Part shown: in pieces, positions 1 through 6,359 of the stretch | Layout: the number at the start of each line of letters is the position of its first letter | How positions within the stretch are numbered: the stretch's first letter is position 1 | Origin: an uncultured Amylibacter sp. | GTDB taxonomy: Bacteria > Pseudomonadota > Alphaproteobacteria > Rhodobacterales > Rhodobacteraceae | Length of the DNA: 6,359 nt | Direction of reading: 5' to 3' | Assembly (NCBI GenBank): GCA_937944065.1 | Contig: CALDZS010000251.1 | Span: 1-6,359, forward strand | The notes under the pieces: model-generated | Databases searched by the model: none | What the model was told of the DNA's origin: nothing | The model's input: only the letters and a program-made list of their open reading frames with translations | Translations under genes and position numbers: made by a program

Positions 1-576
1 ACACTGGCAGCGTTGCGTTCGGCGGTTCCTGATATGGCATTGCAAATAACGACCGAGGCCGTGGGACAATACTCTCCTGCAGAGCAGCGAAAAACCGTTT
101 GGGATGTAGAGCCAGAAGCCGTTTCAATTTCATTGGCTGAAATGTTTGCAGATGGAGATGATACAGCAGCCATAAGGTTTTACCGCGAATGCGCGGAAGC
201 AGATATTGCGGTACAACACATACTATATGGTGAAAGTGATCTGCAACTGATGCAGAAACTTTTTGCTGAAAAACAGCTCGCGCTAGATCAGTTGCAACTA
301 CTGTTTGTTCTGGGTCGCTATACCGAAAATCAACAAAGCATTCCCGCTGATCTAGATCCATTCACAAGCTGGCAACGCGCGAATTGTTCTGACGCTGACT
401 GGGCCGTTTGCGCGTTTGGAAAACAAGAAACTAACTGCCTAATCGCAGCTTACCAAGCCGGGGGAAAGGCGCGTGTTGGGTTCGAAAACTCGTTCTGGAA
501 TGCCGATGGCACGGTGGCACAATCGAACTCAGAACGGTGCGCTGAGATTGTTAATGTATCGCAAGGGTGCCCCTAG
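1..576 (+). CDS. BKACE family (DUF849) beta-keto acid cleavage enzyme, C-terminal part
   Basis: This is the 3' part of a gene whose reading frame is open from base 1, so the true start lies before the window; 191 residues and the TAG stop are visible. BKACE enzymes are Zn-dependent TIM-barrel proteins that condense a beta-keto acid with acetyl-CoA and cleave it to acetoacetate plus a new CoA ester. The family is seen in a QITTEAVGQYSP segment (bases 49-84), a VLGRY segment (307-321), an AVCAFGKQE segment (403-429) and an RVGFEN segment (472-489). The Glu of GFEN (484-486) matches the C-terminal Zn ligand (Glu230 in the characterised Kce enzyme). The family is usually about 270-310 aa, so roughly the first third, with the two Zn-binding histidines, is missing from view. 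A Lys stands where most members have His in GGHVRVG. Substrate cannot be told: candidates range from 3-keto-5-aminohexanoate to dehydrocarnitine. Family assignment is firm; any link to the cyanophycin genes is doubtful. Confidence 0.85.
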   Translation, partial: TLAALRSAVPDMALQITTEAVGQYSPAEQRKTVWDVEPEAVSISLAEMFADGDDTAAIRFYRECAEADIAVQHILYGESDLQLMQKLFAEKQLALDQLQLLFVLGRYTENQQSIPADLDPFTSWQRANCSDADWAVCAFGKQETNCLIAAYQAGGKARVGFENSFWNADGTVAQSNSERCAEIVNVSQGCP

Positions 577-596
577 CCTCGCGGTTTTCTTGATTT

Positions 597-615
597 TCTT
601 GGAAACTAACCAAGA
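597..615. other. Short perfect inverted repeat between BKACE gene and iadA
   Basis: TCTTGG and CCAAGA form 6-bp arms around a 7-nt centre, inside the 131-bp gap between the BKACE stop and the dipeptidase start. No run of T follows on the + strand, so an intrinsic terminator is not supported. The position would suit an operator for the downstream cyanophycin genes, but no clear -35/-10 pair is visible around it. A 6-bp palindrome can arise by chance; nothing else recognisable was seen in this gap (577-707) apart from the ribosome binding site at its end. Confidence 0.2.
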
Positions 616-697
616 GGACTACACCGACCGCATCGATACTGTTACAGAGCATCACGCGGGCATCGAAAACCTAACGCCAATCGCGCGGATCATCCTT

Positions 698-701
698 AGG
701 A
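698..701 (+). promoter_or_regulatory. Ribosome binding site of iadA-like gene
   Basis: AGGA lies 6 nt before the ATG at 708, which fixes that start for the dipeptidase gene. Confidence 0.6.
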
Positions 702-707
702 ATAACC

Positions 708-1874
708 ATGTTAAAACTCATCAAAAACGCCAATCTATTTTCGCCTGCACCCCAAGGGATTGTTCATATTCTGGTCGCAGGAGAAATCGTTGTTTATGTA
801 GGCGTTAAGCAACCTGACCTAGACGCGTCATTGGATGTTGAAATCGTAGATTTGGAAGGTGCCGCGGTCATACCTGGTATCATCGACGCGCACGCGCACA
901 TCACGGGCGGGGGCGGTGAAACGGGCCCCAGCAGCCGCGTGCCACCCGTGTTTTTATCCGAGTTCACTTTGGCAGGTGTCACCAGCGTGGTGGGGGTGCT
1001 TGGCACAGATGACCTGACCCGCAACACCCAAACTTTGGTGACCCAAGCCTACGGATTGCGCGAAGAAGGTTTGTCCGCGTGGTGCCACACTGGCGGTTAT
1101 CATTTACCGCTGACCACCCTGACGGGCAGTGCACGTGGCGACATTGTATTTATTGATCCTGTAATTGGTGTGGGCGAGTTGGCGATAAGTGATCATCGAT
1201 CCAGTCAGCCAACGTTGGACGAATTCATGCGCGTGGCAAGCGAGGCGCATGTTGCGGGATTAATGACTGGCAAAGCTGGGATCGTTCATTGCCACATGGG
1301 CGACGGCGATCGCGGTTTGGCGCTGTTGCGTGCCGCGTTAGATACATGCGAAATACCAGCCCGCACCTTTAACCCGACGCATGTAAACCGAAACAAACCC
1401 TTGTTTGAAGAGGCGATGGCGTTGACCAAATATGGATGCAGTGTTGACGTCACAGCATTTCCGGTCGGTCACGTAGAACCTGGTTTGTCTGCCGCTGATG
1501 CATTTATTCAATTCCGCGATGGCGGGTATCCCGCAAACCAGTTGACCATCAGCTCTGACGGTGGTGGGTGTCTGCCTGCATTCGATGCTCAGGGGAACTT
1601 GACACGGTTCGGAGTGGGGCTGTCTTCGACTTTGCCTGAAACCATCCAAGAACTGGTCGGTAAAGGTGTCGAGTTACAGGATGCATTACCGCCCTTCACA
1701 TCGAGCGTGGCAGACCTGTTGCGATTGGCACAAAAGGGTCGCGTCGATGTGGGTAAGGACGCTGATCTTGTTGTGTTAGATACTGAAAATAACGTTAGGG
1801 ACGTTATGGCACGTGGTCGCTGGCATGTTCAGGATGGTCAGGCTAAGGTACTTGGAACATACGAACAAAGCTGA
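708..1874 (+). CDS. iadA: Isoaspartyl dipeptidase (IadA type), probably beta-Asp-Arg hydrolase
   Basis: A 388-aa cytoplasmic metallo-hydrolase of the amidohydrolase superfamily, close to the length of E. coli IadA (390 aa) and collinear with it. It should split beta-linked aspartyl dipeptides; next to cphB and cphA the expected substrate is beta-Asp-Arg, giving Asp and Arg. Visible motifs are DAHAH (metal ligands His62, His64), GGGGETGP (Glu71, substrate binding in IadA), GGYHLP (Tyr131), HMGD (His196), THVNRN (His225, Arg228) and SSDGGG (Asp284, catalytic). The C-terminal part returns to the small beta domain (GRVDVGKDADLVVL, about 344-357). Odd point: E. coli IadA bridges its two metals with carboxylated Lys162 (VKCAISDHR), but here the aligned residue is Glu157 (GELAISDHR). 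All other ligands are present, so this looks like a subfamily feature rather than decay. The ATG at 708 has an AGGA site 6 nt upstream. It is followed after 53 bp by cphB on the same strand. Family is near certain; dipeptide specificity is inferred from context. Confidence 0.93.
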   Translation: MLKLIKNANLFSPAPQGIVHILVAGEIVVYVGVKQPDLDASLDVEIVDLEGAAVIPGIIDAHAHITGGGGETGPSSRVPPVFLSEFTLAGVTSVVGVLGTDDLTRNTQTLVTQAYGLREEGLSAWCHTGGYHLPLTTLTGSARGDIVFIDPVIGVGELAISDHRSSQPTLDEFMRVASEAHVAGLMTGKAGIVHCHMGDGDRGLALLRAALDTCEIPARTFNPTHVNRNKPLFEEAMALTKYGCSVDVTAFPVGHVEPGLSAADAFIQFRDGGYPANQLTISSDGGGCLPAFDAQGNLTRFGVGLSSTLPETIQELVGKGVELQDALPPFTSSVADLLRLAQKGRVDVGKDADLVVLDTENNVRDVMARGRWHVQDGQAKVLGTYEQS

Positions 1875-1927
1875 TCTGAAAAATCACCAGTTATCAGCCA
1901 ATTATTACTAGAAAGTTGTCGTCCTAA

Positions 1928-2797
1928 ATGTGCCCAGCACCCGTTAACAACACCGATTCCAGAGGTTTCATAATCCCAATCGGTGGCGGCGAAGACCGCG
2001 AAAAAGAAATGCAAATCCATCGTAAGTTTGTCGAGCTGTCAGGCGGCGAAGACGCATTTATTGTAGTGATCCCTACCGCGTCACAACTAGAAAGCACGGG
2101 CCCTGATTATAATGATATATTCCGCGAATTGGGTGCGGGACGTGTCGAATACTTGCCGATTACAAATCGTGCAGATTGTGATAATCCAGAGTTTTCCGCC
2201 ATGATCGACGAGGCAACTGGTATCTTTATGACCGGCGGTAATCAACTGCGGTTGTCCACCATACTTGGTGGAACGTTGGTGGCACAAAAAATTCGGCGTC
2301 AAAATGCTGCTGGTGTTCCAGTGGCGGGCACCTCTGCTGGGGCCTCAATCATGTCGGAACATATGATCGCAGGCGGTGCAAGCAACGAGGCACCCGCTGA
2401 AGACAGCGTAAATTTGGCACCTGGCATGGGATTAACCAACGCAGTCATCATCGATCAACATTTCACCCAACGAAATCGTTTGGGGCGATTACTGGCGGCT
2501 TCGTCTTACAACCCTTTCTTGATTGGGCTTGGTATAGATGAAGATACAGCAGCGTTCATTCGCGCGGATAACGTATTTGAGGTAGTCGGCAGTGGAACGG
2601 TTACCGTGGTAGACGCCAGTGAATTGACCCACTCTTCAATGTGGAATGCAGGCAGTGGCGAGGCGCTAAGCCTATTAGGATTGAAAATGCATGTGATGGG
2701 CGAAGGCTGTCGGTATGATCTGACCAATCACCAAGCCTATCCACCGCGCGAACACGCAGAGTTTTGCAGTCTTTCTGACTTAAGCGACGACGAGTAA
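1928..2797 (+). CDS. cphB: Cyanophycinase (peptidase family S51)
   Basis: A 289-aa serine hydrolase that degrades cyanophycin from its end to beta-Asp-Arg dipeptides. The protein opens with the family's first strand (FIIPIGGGED, residues 14-23). The nucleophile is Ser136 in GTSAGAS (134-140). DQHF (176-179) supplies the likely catalytic His178, and Glu154 is a candidate acid. QRNRLGRL (181-188) gives Arg182, Arg184 and Arg187, which with Gln106 (TGGNQ), Asp176 and Gln177 correspond to the substrate-pocket residues known from Synechocystis CphB, at an offset of about +4. GIDEDTA (202-208) is another family hallmark. There is no signal peptide or lipobox, so it is the intracellular CphB type, not extracellular CphE. 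The ATG at 1928 has only a weak site (GAAAG, 1911-1915); a later start at the next Met would remove the first strand. It lies 47 bp before cphA and 53 bp after iadA, consistent with one transcript for polymer turnover. The extreme C-terminus is acidic (SDLSDDE). Confidence 0.95.
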   Translation: MCPAPVNNTDSRGFIIPIGGGEDREKEMQIHRKFVELSGGEDAFIVVIPTASQLESTGPDYNDIFRELGAGRVEYLPITNRADCDNPEFSAMIDEATGIFMTGGNQLRLSTILGGTLVAQKIRRQNAAGVPVAGTSAGASIMSEHMIAGGASNEAPAEDSVNLAPGMGLTNAVIIDQHFTQRNRLGRLLAASSYNPFLIGLGIDEDTAAFIRADNVFEVVGSGTVTVVDASELTHSSMWNAGSGEALSLLGLKMHVMGEGCRYDLTNHQAYPPREHAEFCSLSDLSDDE

Positions 2798-2831
2798 AAT
2801 GACGCGAAGGGACTAAGCGGATTATAAATAC

Positions 2832-2836
2832 GAGGG
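2832..2836 (+). promoter_or_regulatory. Ribosome binding site of cphA
   Basis: GAGGG lies 8 nt before the ATG at 2845. It is a stronger site than the one in front of cphB and supports the chosen cphA start. Confidence 0.65.
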
Positions 2837-2844
2837 ATACCTAA

Positions 2845-5646
2845 ATGAAAATTGTTTCAACCAATGTGTATGTCGGACCAAACGTCTGGGCACGATTTCC
2901 AGTCATTCGACATGTTGTCGATCTGGGTGTGCTGGAAGACTGGCCATCTGCAAAGATTGGCGCAGCTTTTACCGACGCACTGGTTGCGGCATTGCCAGGT
3001 TTGGCAGAGCATGGGTGTTCTTATCGAGAGCCAGGTGGTTTCATACGGCGCCTGAACGAGGATGAAGGCACGTGGATGGGCCACATCTTGGAGCATTGCG
3101 CGCTGGAAATTCAAGGGGTTGCTGGATCAGATGTTACCTTTGGTCGAACCCGCGGTACGGGCGAGGTTGGCCATTACAATATGGTATTCGCATACGGCCA
3201 ACGCGATGTAGGACTGGACGCAGGTAAACTGGCCTTGCGCCTGCTTATGCATCTTCTACCAGAAAATGTGCGCGCCCTGACCGATTATAAATATGACCCA
3301 GATTTTAGCTGGGATGAAGAGCTGAAAGAATTTGTGCTAAGTGCTCAGCGAAAAGAGTTCGGACCATCCACCGGTTCGTTAGTTAAGGCCGCAGAAGAAC
3401 GCGATATTCCTTGGTTGCGACTGAACAAATACTCGTTGGTGCAGTTTGGTCACGGCAAATATCAACAACGTATCCAAGCAACGATTACTTCGCAAACGCG
3501 TCACATCGCCGTCGAAATTTCGTGCGATAAAGAAGATACGCACAACCTTTTAAATGATCTGGGGTTACCTGTTCCAAAGCAGCGTATGATTTACAGTGTC
3601 AGTGCAGCTACTCGTGCAGCTAATCACATCGGATACCCTGTGGTGATTAAACCGCTTGATGCCAATCATGGGCGGGGTGTTACGATTAACATTACCCAAG
3701 ATGATCAAATTGAAGAAGCATTTAAAGAGGCCAAAAATCACAGCAAGGGCAGTGCTATTTTGGTCGAGAGCTTTGTCACTGGATTTGATCACCGCATGCT
3801 GGTTGTTAACGACGAACTGGTGGCGGTGGCCAAGCGTGTACCGGGCCATGTGACTGGGGACGGGAAATCTACAATTGCCGAGTTGATCGAGATCGTAAAC
3901 AGCGATCCGCGCCGTGGCATTGGCCATGAAAAAGTGCTTACCAATCTCGAAATAGACAACCAAGCCAACCGCTTGATGGATGAGGCGGGCGTTACCGTTG
4001 AAACAGTATTGCCAAAGGGCGAAATTTTGTATCTGCGTTCCACGGCTAACCTGTCCACCGGCGGTACGGCAATTGATATGACAGATGTGGTTCATCCGGA
4101 CAATCGCGACATGGCCGAACGCGCGATCAAAGCGGTCGGGCTGGATGTCGGAGGGGTTGATTTTCTAATCGACGACATAACCAAATCTTACAAAGAAATT
4201 GGCGGCGCCATTGTCGAAGTTAACGCAGCACCAGGGTTCAGAATGCACGTCGCCCCCAGCGAAGGCCAAGGCCGCGATGTATCGGGCAAGGTCATCGATA
4301 TGTTGTTCCCAGTTGGAACCCTAAAACGCATCCCGATTGCGGCAATAACAGGCACCAATGGTAAAACCACGACATCGCGGATGTTGGGGCACATTATGAA
4401 AGCCAGCGGTAAAACTGTTGGGATGACATCCACCGATGGTGTTTATGTTGACGGCAAGCTCAGCGTTAAAGGTGACATGACCGGGCCCACGTCTGCGCAA
4501 ATCGTGCTACGTGATCCGTCGGTTGATTTTGCCGTAATGGAAACCGCGCGAGGCGGCTTGTTGCGGTCAGGTCTTGGATATGAACGATCTGATGTCGCGG
4601 CCTGCTTGAACGTCACCGCAGATCATTTGGGGCTAGGCGGGGTCAATACAGTTGAAGAATTGGCAGTGGTCAAACGTGTAGTGGTTGAATCTGCGACTGA
4701 TACAATCGTGCTGAACGCTGATGATCTGCATTGTCTGCGCATGGCCGATTTTTCGCATGCTGACAATATTTGCTATGTCACCATGAACTCTGACCATGCT
4801 CTTGTGAAACAACATATTCGCGCGGGTGGACGCGCTGTTGTTTTGGAAAAAGGTATGAACGGAGATATGATCACTATCTACGACAACTCTACCCACATGC
4901 CAGTTCTTTGGTCACATTTGGTGCCTGCCACTATGGAAGGTAAGGCGATGCACAATGTGCAAAATGCCATGTTTGCGGTTGGTATGGCGTATAGTTTCAA
5001 CGTTGACTTGGACAATATTCGCCACGGATTGCGTACGTTTGATACCAGCTATTTCCAAGCACCAGGTCGTACAAATGTGTTCGACGAGCATCCGTTTAAA
5101 GTGATCCTAGATTATGCCCATAACCCTGCCGCATTTGCGGCAATGGCAGACCTTTGTGATAGATTAGAGGTGACTGGGAAACGTATCGCGATCGTCGCAG
5201 TGCCAGGGGATCGGCGTGACGAAGACGTAATCGAAGCCGCGAATATACTGGCGGGCCACTATGATCATTACATTCTAAAGGCAGACGATAACCGCCGCAA
5301 ACGCGGTGATGATGAGATACCCAAGATGCTACAAAAGGCATTTTTGGAAAATGGTGTTTCGTCTGAAGCTATGACCATCATCCCGTCAGAAGTTGAAGCG
5401 TTAGAACACGGTTTGAACATGGCCAGCGAAGGCGATCTTTTGATGGTATTCGGGGACGATAGCGCGCGGTGTTGGAAACAGATTATCTATTTCCGCCAAG
5501 AGGACCGCCCAGAACCAAAGGCGGACAAAGCGCACGACGAAACTGAAGTGTTGGCCATGGATGACATTGTCGGCGAAGGCGACACATTGATCCGCGATGA
5601 ACGCGGGGTTCGTTTGGCCAAGAACACAGACGAAGACGGCGACTAG
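2845..5646 (+). CDS. cphA: Cyanophycin synthetase CphA
   Basis: A 933-aa ATP-dependent, template-free polymerase that makes multi-L-arginyl-poly-L-aspartate in the cytoplasm. Three domains are visible. The N domain (about 1-165) includes GPNVWARFP (11-19) and HILEH (80-84), an HxxEH motif of the sort described as a metallopeptidase-like primer-making site in many CphA1 enzymes. The ATP-grasp domain (about 170-490), which adds Asp to the backbone, has the linker motif GHGKYQQRIQAT (202-213), GYPVVIKP with Lys269, the strand ILVESF (305-310) and Glu458/Asn460 in VEVNAAPGF. The Mur-ligase domain (about 496-885), which adds Arg to the Asp side chain, has the P-loop GTNGKTTT (503-510, Lys507), METARGGLLRSGLG (565-578), TADHLGLGG (591-599), DYAHNP (756-761), GDRRDED (788-794) and DDNRRKRGDDE (814-824). 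All domains look intact, so both activities are expected. The tail after about residue 885 is acidic and makes the protein somewhat longer than typical CphA (about 870-900 aa). cphB lies upstream; a CphA-like Mur ligase begins 9 nt downstream. Confidence 0.97.
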   Translation: MKIVSTNVYVGPNVWARFPVIRHVVDLGVLEDWPSAKIGAAFTDALVAALPGLAEHGCSYREPGGFIRRLNEDEGTWMGHILEHCALEIQGVAGSDVTFGRTRGTGEVGHYNMVFAYGQRDVGLDAGKLALRLLMHLLPENVRALTDYKYDPDFSWDEELKEFVLSAQRKEFGPSTGSLVKAAEERDIPWLRLNKYSLVQFGHGKYQQRIQATITSQTRHIAVEISCDKEDTHNLLNDLGLPVPKQRMIYSVSAATRAANHIGYPVVIKPLDANHGRGVTINITQDDQIEEAFKEAKNHSKGSAILVESFVTGFDHRMLVVNDELVAVAKRVPGHVTGDGKSTIAELIEIVNSDPRRGIGHEKVLTNLEIDNQANRLMDEAGVTVETVLPKGEILYLRSTANLSTGGTAIDMTDVVHPDNRDMAERAIKAVGLDVGGVDFLIDDITKSYKEIGGAIVEVNAAPGFRMHVAPSEGQGRDVSGKVIDMLFPVGTLKRIPIAAITGTNGKTTTSRMLGHIMKASGKTVGMTSTDGVYVDGKLSVKGDMTGPTSAQIVLRDPSVDFAVMETARGGLLRSGLGYERSDVAACLNVTADHLGLGGVNTVEELAVVKRVVVESATDTIVLNADDLHCLRMADFSHADNICYVTMNSDHALVKQHIRAGGRAVVLEKGMNGDMITIYDNSTHMPVLWSHLVPATMEGKAMHNVQNAMFAVGMAYSFNVDLDNIRHGLRTFDTSYFQAPGRTNVFDEHPFKVILDYAHNPAAFAAMADLCDRLEVTGKRIAIVAVPGDRRDEDVIEAANILAGHYDHYILKADDNRRKRGDDEIPKMLQKAFLENGVSSEAMTIIPSEVEALEHGLNMASEGDLLMVFGDDSARCWKQIIYFRQEDRPEPKADKAHDETEVLAMDDIVGEGDTLIRDERGVRLAKNTDEDGD

Positions 5647-5650
5647 GGGA
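5645..5650 (+). promoter_or_regulatory. Ribosome binding site overlapping the cphA stop codon
   Basis: AGGGGA begins inside the TAG stop codon of cphA (5644-5646) and lies 5 nt before the ATG at 5656. The arrangement points to translational coupling, so the two proteins are probably made together. Confidence 0.65.
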
Positions 5651-5655
5651 CACGT

Positions 5656-6359
5656 ATGGTTGATGCTATCGAGGATATCGAAGACGCGCTTTCGATCACG
5701 TTTCCATCGTCCGCCAATCTGGTTGTAGATGATACGCGCCGACTGACTGGTCCAGGATTGTTGTGGAGCTTGCCCGGTGCGGTCGTCGATGTTTTGTTTA
5801 GTGATATCGATCCTGATAAAGTCATTTCAGTTTGGAACAAGCATGTCGAACGCGTACTAGGTGCCGTCGGCTGGAGTGATGAATCCCATATTCACCGACA
5901 CTTTGAAGGCGGTGTAAATCTGGCAGTATCGGCCCCTATGGATAAACTTTATTCCGCGATCTTTGTGGCGCAAACCGCGTGGCATTTTTGTGCGGCGGAA
6001 TTGTTAGATGAACCTGCAGGTGATTTTGATGCAATGGTTTTCGACGTCAAATCGGTGATGCAGCGTGAAGCCAACCCAGCTTTGATCGCGTTGATGAAAG
6101 CGGCTCAGGCGCGTCATCTTGATGTTCTGTCTGATGATGACAATCTGTCTTTGGGTCACGGAAAAGGGTCGCAAACTTGGCCCGTCACAGCGCTACCCGA
6201 CCCTGCAGATGTCGCGTGGGATAGGTTGTTCAATATTCCTGTTGCTTTGATCACTGGTACCAATGGCAAAACGACAACCACGCGGCTATGTTCAGCAATT
6301 GCCAAAGCGTCTGGCAGAACCTCTGGCTTGACGTCAACGGATTTCGTTCAAGTTGGCGA
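5656..6359 (+). CDS. CphA-like Mur ligase without ATP-grasp domain (5' part, cut by window end)
   Basis: The first 234 codons of a gene that continues beyond the window. Residues 1-150 resemble the CphA N domain in order of motifs: RRLTGPGLLW (28-37, compare GPNVWARFP in CphA), a helix ending in GAVGW (69-73), GGVNLAVSAP (85-94), then a helix (MDKLYSAIF onward) where CphA has its HxxEH. That HxxEH motif is absent here. Residues 147-158 (LMKAAQARHLDV) match CphA 179-190 (LVKAAEERDIPW), and SLGHGKGSQ (165-173) matches VQFGHGKYQ. After only about 20 residues the sequence enters the Mur-ligase domain: IPVALITGTNGKTTTTR (194-210, P-loop Lys205), collinear with IPIAAITGTNGKTTTSR in CphA. About 260 residues, the whole ATP-grasp module, are thus missing. 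The protein can bind ATP at a Mur site, but the rest of that domain is out of view. A role as partner or alternative arginine-adding ligase in cyanophycin synthesis is inference. It may correspond to cphA'-type second genes reported next to cphA in other proteobacteria. Confidence 0.85.
   Translation, partial: MVDAIEDIEDALSITFPSSANLVVDDTRRLTGPGLLWSLPGAVVDVLFSDIDPDKVISVWNKHVERVLGAVGWSDESHIHRHFEGGVNLAVSAPMDKLYSAIFVAQTAWHFCAAELLDEPAGDFDAMVFDVKSVMQREANPALIALMKAAQARHLDVLSDDDNLSLGHGKGSQTWPVTALPDPADVAWDRLFNIPVALITGTNGKTTTTRLCSAIAKASGRTSGLTSTDFVQVG

Noticed and set aside
564..600. AGGG-TGC-CCCT hairpin followed by T-rich sequence at the BKACE stop, as a terminator
   Set aside because: The stem is only 4 bp and the T-rich stretch is interrupted and begins about 10 nt later; too weak to call.
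473..808. A 111-codon open frame overlapping the BKACE end, the gap and the start of iadA
   Set aside because: It overlaps two well-supported genes in another frame, has no recognisable domain, and its composition resembles out-of-frame translation.
1875..1927. Possible terminator or promoter between iadA and cphB
   Set aside because: The gap is AT-rich but shows no stem with a T-run and no convincing -35/-10 pair.
2799..2828. Promoter for cphA (ATGACG, 18 nt, TATAAA)
   Set aside because: The -35 match is poor, and the expected transcription start near 2835 would fall inside the ribosome binding site, so the message would lose it.
3565..4095. A long minus-strand open frame (176 codons) inside cphA
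   Set aside because: It lies opposite the conserved ATP-grasp domain of cphA, has no domain signature, and is a shadow of the coding strand.
5643..5840. A minus-strand open frame opposite the start of the CphA-like Mur ligase
   Set aside because: The plus-strand gene has a good ribosome binding site and clear similarity to CphA, so the minus frame is a shadow.
5656..6359. The last gene read as a frameshifted or decayed copy of cphA
   Set aside because: The frame is uninterrupted, the P-loop is intact, the missing segment coincides with one whole domain, and the N domain has diverged, all of which fit an established paralogue rather than a recent broken duplicate.

Overview
The window carries most of a cyanophycin (multi-L-arginyl-poly-L-aspartate) storage locus, with all genes on the + strand. 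Left to right it holds: (1) the 3' part of a BKACE-family (beta-keto acid cleavage, DUF849) gene that starts before the window; (2) an isoaspartyl dipeptidase of the IadA type; (3) cyanophycinase CphB; (4) a full-length cyanophycin synthetase CphA (933 aa); (5) the first 234 codons of a second Mur-ligase-type protein that looks like a CphA paralogue without the ATP-grasp domain. The last gene runs off the right edge.

How the genes work together: CphA builds the polymer by adding Asp to the backbone (ATP-grasp site) and Arg to each Asp side chain (Mur-ligase site). CphB cuts the polymer into beta-Asp-Arg dipeptides, and the IadA-like enzyme splits these into free Asp and Arg. Synthesis and both steps of breakdown are therefore encoded side by side. 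Gaps of 53, 47 and 9 bp and the shared strand suggest one transcript. The BKACE gene is separated from them by 131 bp and has no obvious link to cyanophycin.

Organism (inference): a proteobacterium, most likely an alphaproteobacterium of the marine Rhodobacteraceae/Roseobacter type. This rests on the gene set, tight packing, moderate GC judged by eye at about 50%, and protein wording; nothing here is a phylogenetic marker. CphB has no signal peptide, so this is an intracellular storage cycle rather than extracellular use of cyanophycin.

Most worth following up are the CphA-like protein with the ATP-grasp module cut out, and a glutamate in the dipeptidase where E. coli IadA has its metal-bridging carboxylated lysine. 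No RNA genes, mobile elements, CRISPR arrays or long repeats were seen. No stretch above about 130 bp lacks a gene.
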